Assembly (NCBI GenBank): GCA_029975435.1
Contig: JARKPC010000016.1
Span: forward strand, 1 to 33,667
Direction of reading: 5' to 3'
DNA from: Propionivibrio sp.
GTDB lineage: Bacteria; Pseudomonadota; Gammaproteobacteria; Burkholderiales; Rhodocyclaceae
Length of the DNA: 33,667 bases
The translations under genes were made by a program, and so were the position numbers. The notes beneath the pieces were generated by a model. That model made no database searches and was not told where the DNA came from. It worked only from the letters and a program-made list of their open reading frames with translations. Within the stretch, counting starts at the first letter, position 1, and each line of letters starts with the position of its first letter. Positions 25,115 to 33,667 of this stretch are shown piece by piece.

Positions 25115-28100
25115 CTACGTGGTTCCAGAAAACGGAAACCCGTTGGAAACAGTTTGTTCCCACTCTTTGGGCCTTTTCCATCGGGCTACCCACTCCGGCA
25201 GGTTTTCGGGCGCCATCGGCCGGGCAATGCCGTACCCTTGCGCGCTGTCACAACCGCAGCGAATGAGCAGCACACCATGTTCGGCTGTCTCCACGCCCTC
25301 GGCGACGACTTGCCGTCCCAGGGTATGGGCCATGCCGACAATATTCTCAACGAGCGACCGATCGTCCGGGTTATCAAGAATGTCGCGCACGAACGAGCGA
25401 TCGATCTTGACCAAGCCGACCGGCAGTTGCCGCAGGTAGGTCAGCGATGAATAGCCCGTTCCGAAGTCGTCGAGCGCGAAGCCTACGCCGAGCTCCATGC
25501 AGCCCTGGATGCGTGCCGTAACCTCTTCCAGGTTCTCCAGGGCTGTTGTTTCGACCACTTCCAGTTCGAGAGTACGGGGATCGACGTCGGGGTGTTCGCG
25601 CAAGATGGCGTCGAGGCGTTCGACGAAATCCGCGCGTTGCAGATGGAGGCCGAAGATGTTGACACTCACGTTGATCGACAGCCCTTGAGTCTGCCAGCAC
25701 CGTTGCTGGCGCAGCGCTTCGTGCAGAATCCACTCGCCCAGGGGGAGCGTCAATTCGGAGGTTTCGATGGCCGGCAGGAATTCCATTGGCGGTAGCAGGC
25801 CGCGCTCCGGGTGCTGCCAGCGCAGCAAAGCCTCCACGCCGGTGACGGAACCGCTGCGCAGGCAGACCTTGGGCTGATAGTGGAGCCGGAACTCCCCTTG
25901 CGCCAGTGCCTGGACGAGCCGATCGTGGAACGCCTGATGTTCACGCTGGTCCCGTTCGCTTTCCGCATCGAAGAAGCACATGCGGTTCTTTCCGTGCCGT
26001 TTGGCGTCGTACATGGCCTGATCGGCTTGGCGCAGGAGGACATCCGGCTCTTCGGTGTCGGTTGCGGGATACAGGGCTACGCCGATGCTCAGGGTGATTT
26101 CCGCGTGGAACCCGTCCAGTGTGTACGCTTCCTCCGACGTCGCCAGAAGGCGGGTAACGGCTTCGGTCGCATCGCTCTGGTCCTTCAGTGTACAGAAGAG
26201 CACGACAAATTCGTCGCCACCGAGGCGGGCAACTGTGTCGCCGGCACCTGTGCCGCGGCTCAGGCGTTGGGCAACCTCCACAAGAAACCGATCGCCGATA
26301 TGGTGCCCCAGACGCTCGTTGATGTCCCTGAATCCGTCAAGGTCGATGCAGCAAACTGCCAATAGCCGGCCAGTATGTCTATGGCATTCAATCATGGCCT
26401 GGTGCATCCGCTCGGCGAGCAGAGTTCTGTTCGGCAGGCCGGTCAGGGCATCGAAGTAGGCCAGATGTTCAAGACGCTGCTGGTTTTCCTTGAATCGGGT
26501 GATATCTGAAATCACAGCGGCGAAGCGTACGATGTTGCCATGGGCATCGTAGATCGAGAAAATGCGTGTGTGCTGGATGTAGGTCACTCCGCCCTTGCGG
26601 AGGTTGATGAGCTCGCCATCCCAGCGCCCGGTCGTGAGAAGGACTCTCCACAGCGTAACGTAGAATGCCGCGTCCTGAGCGCCGGACTTGAGAATGCGCG
26701 GATTCTGGCCCTTGGCTTCTTCGGCCGAATACCCGGTAATCCGCGTGAATGCCGGATTGGTTTCGAGAATGGTGCCTTGTTTGTCGGTGATCAGGACCCC
26801 TTCCGTCGTGTTCAGGAATACTTCCTGAGCCAGATGCAAGCGATCATCGGTAGCGCGCCGGGCACTCACGTCCTGAATGGTTCCGCTCATGCGCACCGGC
26901 TGACCCGCAAGGTCGAAATCCAGCCGCCCCAGACCATGAACCCAAACCGTTCGTCCGTCGCATGGGCGGACAATGCGATACTCCTGATCGAAAGCACCGC
27001 GCTTTTCAACAACCTCGGTGGAAAAGTGCCGGACCATCCTGTCGCGGTCGTCGGGGTGCATCAACTGTTCCCATCCCTCGACGGTGTGCGGGAAACCCGC
27101 ATCGATACCGAAAATGCTGTCCATCTGCTCGGAGCACGCCCATATCCCCGTGGCAATATCCAGTGAATACGTCCCCAGCAGCCCCGCTTGCTGAGCGGCC
27201 AGCAGGGCGTCGTCACGCTCGCGCAAGTGCTGCAATGACGTTTCGAGGCGGGCGTTGCCTTCGCGCAAGGCAAGCGCAGTTTGCTGCTGCAAGCGCAATT
27301 GCCGATAGAACAACACGACCGCCGCGTTGCACGCGACCAGGAGAAGGAGCACGACACTGGAGACTTGCCACGCGGTATTCCGCCATTCTTCGAGAAAATC
27401 CTCTTTCGATATTCCTGCCAGCACATGGATCGGAGCATTGCTGAGCTTACGGAAGCTGAATACCCGCTCGAGATTATCGAACGGCGCAACGGCACGGTAG
27501 GTTCCCTGGGTCTGACCGGCCGCCAGCCGGTCCAGTAAGGTCCGGGAGACGCGAGTATCACCAATCGCCGCCTGATAGTTGCCCTCACGCTCCGGAAAGC
27601 GGGTTATCAATCCCATATCGGCGTCGCGCAGGTTAATGACGCCACGCTTTCCCAGCTCAAAGCCTTGCAGCATCCGGTTGAGACTTTTCACCGGCAACGG
27701 CACGACGACGATCCCGTCAAATCGGCCCTCCGAGTCTCTGAAGGCACGCGCGAGTATGACCACCCAGTTTCCGGTCAGTCGACTCTTGAGCGGCCTGGAA
27801 ACGGCCAGTCCCGTTATCCGCCCGGATTTTAGGTCGAGAAAATAATCGCGATCGGCCGCAGTGAAAGAGGGTCTTGTTCCGCTTCCTTCATGAAAGAGGA
27901 TTGTTCCCTCAGCGTCGGTGATGCTCCACGCTTCGGCTTCCGGCAGTGCGGCTTTCTGCCGCGCAATCAATGCTCTTACGAGTTGCTCGTGCTCGGTCCT
28001 GTCTTTCCTGAGATGGTAGTCAAGTTCGGCCGCCACGGTTTGCAGCGAAAGATCGATCTTGCTGATTTCATTGCTTAACTGCAGATCCACCGCCAAGGCG

Positions 28101-28240
28101 ATGTTCTGGCTGCGAATCTCGGCCTCGCGGTTGGTTCGTTCATAAAGCTGACCGAGTCCGAAAACGACGAGAGTGATGACTGCGATATTAGCGGTGACGA
28201 GAGCGGCCAGTTGCCACGTTCGCCCTTCGGGAAGTCTCAT
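25115..28240 (-). CDS. Membrane-bound sensor GGDEF-EAL protein (c-di-GMP turnover)
   Basis: The 1041-aa protein has TM helix 1 (about 10-32), a periplasmic PDC/Cache sensor (35-285), TM helix 2 (about 291-313), two PAS domains (about 345-465 and 470-590), GGDEF (about 600-760) and EAL (about 775-1020). The GGDEF motif is intact (RLGGDEFVV near 673). The EAL domain keeps EALLRW, the LELEVVET glutamate, DDFGTGYSSL and VAEGVET, so both synthesis and breakdown of c-di-GMP are possible. The inhibitory RxxD site before GGDEF reads GAGD, so product inhibition at the I-site is unlikely. It starts 3 bp after the hybrid kinase stop; its sensor domain resembles that of the kinase. Confidence 0.93.
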   Translation of the reverse strand: MRLPEGRTWQLAALVTANIAVITLVVFGLGQLYERTNREAEIRSQNIALAVDLQLSNEISKIDLSLQTVAAELDYHLRKDRTEHEQLVRALIARQKAALPEAEAWSITDAEGTILFHEGSGTRPSFTAADRDYFLDLKSGRITGLAVSRPLKSRLTGNWVVILARAFRDSEGRFDGIVVVPLPVKSLNRMLQGFELGKRGVINLRDADMGLITRFPEREGNYQAAIGDTRVSRTLLDRLAAGQTQGTYRAVAPFDNLERVFSFRKLSNAPIHVLAGISKEDFLEEWRNTAWQVSSVVLLLLVACNAAVVLFYRQLRLQQQTALALREGNARLETSLQHLRERDDALLAAQQAGLLGTYSLDIATGIWACSEQMDSIFGIDAGFPHTVEGWEQLMHPDDRDRMVRHFSTEVVEKRGAFDQEYRIVRPCDGRTVWVHGLGRLDFDLAGQPVRMSGTIQDVSARRATDDRLHLAQEVFLNTTEGVLITDKQGTILETNPAFTRITGYSAEEAKGQNPRILKSGAQDAAFYVTLWRVLLTTGRWDGELINLRKGGVTYIQHTRIFSIYDAHGNIVRFAAVISDITRFKENQQRLEHLAYFDALTGLPNRTLLAERMHQAMIECHRHTGRLLAVCCIDLDGFRDINERLGHHIGDRFLVEVAQRLSRGTGAGDTVARLGGDEFVVLFCTLKDQSDATEAVTRLLATSEEAYTLDGFHAEITLSIGVALYPATDTEEPDVLLRQADQAMYDAKRHGKNRMCFFDAESERDQREHQAFHDRLVQALAQGEFRLHYQPKVCLRSGSVTGVEALLRWQHPERGLLPPMEFLPAIETSELTLPLGEWILHEALRQQRCWQTQGLSINVSVNIFGLHLQRADFVERLDAILREHPDVDPRTLELEVVETTALENLEEVTARIQGCMELGVGFALDDFGTGYSSLTYLRQLPVGLVKIDRSFVRDILDNPDDRSLVENIVGMAHTLGRQVVAEGVETAEHGVLLIRCGCDSAQGYGIARPMAPENLPEWVARWKRPKEWEQTVSNGFPFSGTT

Positions 28241-28243
28241 TTT

Positions 28244-31474
<3,231 letters not shown>

Positions 31475-31834
31475 GTCTGGCCACCTGAAGCCGTTTCGGG
31501 CACGCAATCTTGTCTTGAAGTGATCCGAGCCTTGCTCTCTCTTCTGTTGCGCTGCAACACGTGCCATGAAGCACAGGAGGCCCGGAAGGCTTTCTTTTTA
31601 CGACGACAACTTACCACAAATGAATGTAAAGAATTGTCAGCGAGAAGCGATGTGAAATGTTTTGCGAACCGTCTGTGTCTATCGCGCCAAAAATACGTGA
31701 TGAGACTCGGTTTTTCGACCCGGACGATTGAGCGCTGGCCGAATTGTGGTCGGCCGGGCAAGCGCGGGTATCTGTCCAATCGCTACTCAAGTCGCGGACG
31801 ATAACCAAAACCACGCTTGCTGAACACGAGACAT
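31475..31834. other. Divergent intergenic region between the hybrid kinase and arsR
   Basis: These roughly 360 bp hold no convincing gene. A 67-codon minus-strand frame (31611-31814) shows no family features. The region should contain the promoter of the kinase operon, but I see no clear -35/-10 pair. It is AT-richer than its surroundings near 31600-31690. Confidence 0.5.
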
Positions 31835-31850
31835 TTCCATAATATTGGAA
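31835..31850 (+). promoter_or_regulatory. ArsR-type operator upstream of arsR
   Basis: TTCCATAATATTGGAA is an imperfect palindrome with 5-bp perfect outer arms. It ends 2 bp before the arsR ATG, so ArsR would silence its own operon until arsenite binds. TAATAT inside may serve as a -10 if the transcript has a very short leader. Confidence 0.5.
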
Positions 31851-31852
31851 CT

Positions 31853-32152
31853 ATGGAAAACAAAGATGCTGTAAATGCCTTCGCCGCTCTGGCCCAGGAG
31901 AGTCGCCTCACCGTCTTGCGCCTGCTGGTGCAGAACGGCCCGGACGGGCTGACGCCGGGGGTGATTTGCGAGACGCTGGAAATGCCGGCGCCGACGCTGT
32001 CCTTCCATCTCAAGACGCTGGCGCAGGCCGGGTTGATCGTTGCCACGCAGGAGGGGCGCTTCGTGCGCTACCGCGCGGCGATGCCGGCCATCCGGGCGCT
32101 GGCGTCCTTTCTGACCGAAGACTGCTGCAAGGGGCAGCTGTCCCGCTGTTGA
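31853..32152 (+). CDS. arsR: Arsenic-responsive ArsR-family repressor
   Basis: The 99-aa winged-helix protein has the HTH segment ETLEMPAPTLSFHLKTLAQAGLIV and the wing QEGRFVRYR. The classic ELCVCDL metal site is absent. Instead three cysteines stand at the C-terminus (C91, C92, C99 in DCCKGQLSRC). This resembles the arrangement known for Acidithiobacillus ferrooxidans ArsR, where C-terminal cysteines bind As(III). ATG 31853 is chosen over 31817, which would place the operator inside the gene. It leads the arsRC-acr3 operon. Confidence 0.9.
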   Translation: MENKDAVNAFAALAQESRLTVLRLLVQNGPDGLTPGVICETLEMPAPTLSFHLKTLAQAGLIVATQEGRFVRYRAAMPAIRALASFLTEDCCKGQLSRC

Positions 32153-32169
32153 ATCGACGAGGAGAACCT

Positions 32170-32685
32170 GTGACTGCGAAACGACCCTTCAACGTGCTGG
32201 TGCTGTGCACCGGCAATTCGGCCCGCTCGATTCTCGGCGAGGCGTTGTTCAACCACCTCGGCCGCGGGCGCGTGAAGGCGTTCTCGGCGGGCAGCAAGCC
32301 GTCGGGGCAGGTCAATCCGGTGGCGCTGGAGACTCTGGAAAAGCACGGCGTGCCGCTGCCGGCGGACGCGCGCAGCAAGTCGTGGGACGAGTTCGCGGCG
32401 CCGGGCGCGCCGCACATCGACTACATCTTCACCGTCTGCGCCAGCGCGGCCGGCGAGGCGTGCCCGATCTGGCCGGGGCATCCGACGACGGCGCACTGGG
32501 GCATCGCCGATCCGGCGCACGTCGAGCCGATGGAGGCACGCCGCGCGGCGTTCGAGCAGGCGTACCGCTCGCTGGAAAAGCGCATCGCGGCCTTCCTCGC
32601 GCTCGACCTGGAGTTGATGTCGGCGAAGGACGTGGCGACGGCGGCGCGGTTGATCCATGAGGCGGTGGCGGAAGGAGAGAAGTGA
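32170..32685 (+). CDS. arsC: Arsenate reductase, low-molecular-weight phosphatase type
   Basis: The 171-aa protein has the CX5R loop CTGNSAR (C13 to R19) after VLVLCTGNSARS, the hallmark of the thioredoxin-type ArsC fold, and further cysteines in FTVCASAAGEACPIWPGHP. It reduces arsenate to arsenite for the adjacent pump. The GTG at 32170 has GAGGAG upstream and gives the standard N-terminus. A roughly 30-residue helical tail extends past the usual ArsC end. Its stop overlaps the acr3 start by one base (TGATG). Confidence 0.92.
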   Translation: MTAKRPFNVLVLCTGNSARSILGEALFNHLGRGRVKAFSAGSKPSGQVNPVALETLEKHGVPLPADARSKSWDEFAAPGAPHIDYIFTVCASAAGEACPIWPGHPTTAHWGIADPAHVEPMEARRAAFEQAYRSLEKRIAAFLALDLELMSAKDVATAARLIHEAVAEGEK

Positions 32686-33667
32686 TGAGCGCGCAATGCG
32701 AGGTGGCGATCAAGCAATCGTCGGGCGCGCCGATGAGCGTCTTCGAGCGCTACCTGACGGTGTGGGTGTTCCTGTGCATCGTCGCCGGCGTGGTGCTCGG
32801 GCAGGCGCTGCCGGGCGTGTTCCAGGCGATCGGGCGCATCGAGTATGCGCAGGTCAACCTGCCGGTCGGGCTGCTGATCTGGGTGATGATCATCCCGATG
32901 CTGGTCAAGGTCGATTTCGGCGCGCTGCACGAGGTGCGCCAGCACGTGCGCGGCATCGGCGTGACGCTGTTCATCAACTGGCTGGTCAAGCCGTTCTCGA
33001 TGGCATTCCTCGGCTGGTTGTTCGTGCGCCAGATTTTCGCACCCTACCTGCCGGCCGGCCAGCTCGACAGCTACATCGCCGGGCTGATCCTGCTCGCCGC
33101 GGCGCCATGCACGGCGATGGTCTTCGTGTGGAGCCGGTTGTCGAACGGCGACCCGCTGTTCACCCTGTCGCAGGTGGCGCTGAACGACACCATCATGATC
33201 TTCGCCTTCGCGCCGCTGGTCGGCTTCCTGCTCGGCATTTCGGCGATCACCGTGCCGTGGGCGACGCTGTTTACGTCGGTGGTGCTGTACATCGTCATTC
33301 CGCTAATCCTCGCCCAGCTCTGGCGCAAGTCGCTGTTGAAGGGCGGGCAGGCGGCGTTCGACGCGGCGATGGAGCGGATCGGGCCGTGGTCGATCACCGC
33401 GCTGCTCGCCACGCTGGTGCTGCTCTTCGCCTTCCAGGGCAAGGCCATCATCGAGCAGCCGCTGACCATCGCGCTGCTGGCGGTGCCGATCCTGATCCAG
33501 GTGTTCTTCAACTCATCGCTGGCCTACTGGCTGAACCGGAAAGTTGGCGAGAAGCATTCGGTGGCCTGCCCGTCGGCGCTGATCGGCGCGTCGAATTTCT
33601 TCGAGTTGGCCGTTGCGGCGGCGATCAGCCTGTTCGGCTTCGAGTCCGGCGCCGCGCTGGCCACCGT
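32685..33667 (+). CDS. arsB: ACR3-family arsenite efflux permease, cut by window end
   Basis: The frame is open for 327 codons and runs off the window; full ACR3 proteins have about 350-360 residues. It shows ten-helix ACR3 features: SVFERYLTVWVFLCIVAG at the start, IWVMIIPMLVKVDF, the essential cysteine in APCTAMVFVWS (C142), LNDTIMI, and the second key residue in SNFFELAVA (E307). It exports arsenite formed by ArsC from the cytosol. The gene is often named acr3 or arsB; it is not homologous to the E. coli ArsB antiporter. Confidence 0.93.
   Translation, partial: MSAQCEVAIKQSSGAPMSVFERYLTVWVFLCIVAGVVLGQALPGVFQAIGRIEYAQVNLPVGLLIWVMIIPMLVKVDFGALHEVRQHVRGIGVTLFINWLVKPFSMAFLGWLFVRQIFAPYLPAGQLDSYIAGLILLAAAPCTAMVFVWSRLSNGDPLFTLSQVALNDTIMIFAFAPLVGFLLGISAITVPWATLFTSVVLYIVIPLILAQLWRKSLLKGGQAAFDAAMERIGPWSITALLATLVLLFAFQGKAIIEQPLTIALLAVPILIQVFFNSSLAYWLNRKVGEKHSVACPSALIGASNFFELAVAAAISLFGFESGAALAT

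Noticed and set aside
31611..31814. 67-codon minus-strand frame between arsR and the hybrid kinase
   Set aside because: Composition and start context do not look like a gene; it lies where promoters of both divergent units must be.

Overview
The window looks like chromosomal DNA of a GC-rich Gram-negative proteobacterium, most likely a betaproteobacterium of the Rhodocyclaceae kind. Reasons: long E. coli-type ArgG, two TRAP-type transport systems, a lipoprotein AmpD-like amidase, an OFA transporter with a MarR regulator, and large multi-domain c-di-GMP and histidine kinase proteins. The genus is not decidable by eye. No tRNA, rRNA, CRISPR array, insertion sequence or prophage was recognised.

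Layout. 1-4797 (+): the tail of a TRAP large permease, then a tightly packed acid-sugar operon (ltnD, otnK, otnC, otnI, denD). It is the four-carbon acid route: L-threonate and D-erythronate are oxidised to 2-oxo-tetronate, isomerised, phosphorylated, and decarboxylated to dihydroxyacetone phosphate. An intrinsic terminator ends it at 4821-4862. 4944-7152 (+): a conserved protein of unknown function overlapping a lipoprotein peptidoglycan amidase. 7296-15264 (-): one long operon, dctP-dctQ-dctM, FGGY kinase, D-2-hydroxyacid dehydrogenase, DapA-like lyase, RpiR regulator, HAD phosphatase. It looks like a second sugar-acid import and catabolic system whose substrate cannot be named. Its promoter carries two 15-bp pseudopalindromes, one over the -10 box and one just after the likely start site, 33 bp apart centre to centre. 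These are the natural targets for the RpiR protein encoded in the same operon.

15546-18588 (-): argG with its terminator, then dinB (Pol IV). A near-perfect LexA box (18573-18588) lies upstream of a 61-codon ORF that is in the same frame as dinB and separated from it by one TGA. 18610-20981: an OFA-family MFS transporter, a 46-aa single-pass membrane protein probably acting as its small partner, and a MarR regulator, all on the minus strand. A perfect 10-bp-arm inverted repeat separates them from a divergent CPA2-type cation/proton antiporter. 22461-24765 (+): a probable translationally coupled trio consisting of a protein related to the Bacillus spore-coat transglutaminase Tgl, a 36-aa membrane microprotein and an acyltransferase-3 enzyme. 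The Tgl relative keeps the nucleophilic Cys but not the other catalytic residues. This trio is the least familiar thing in the window.

24810-31474 (-): a hybrid histidine kinase and a GGDEF-EAL protein in one operon, with recognisably related periplasmic sensor domains. 31835-33667 (+): an arsenic resistance operon (arsR, arsC of the low-molecular-weight phosphatase type, and a truncated ACR3 efflux pump) behind an ArsR-type operator.
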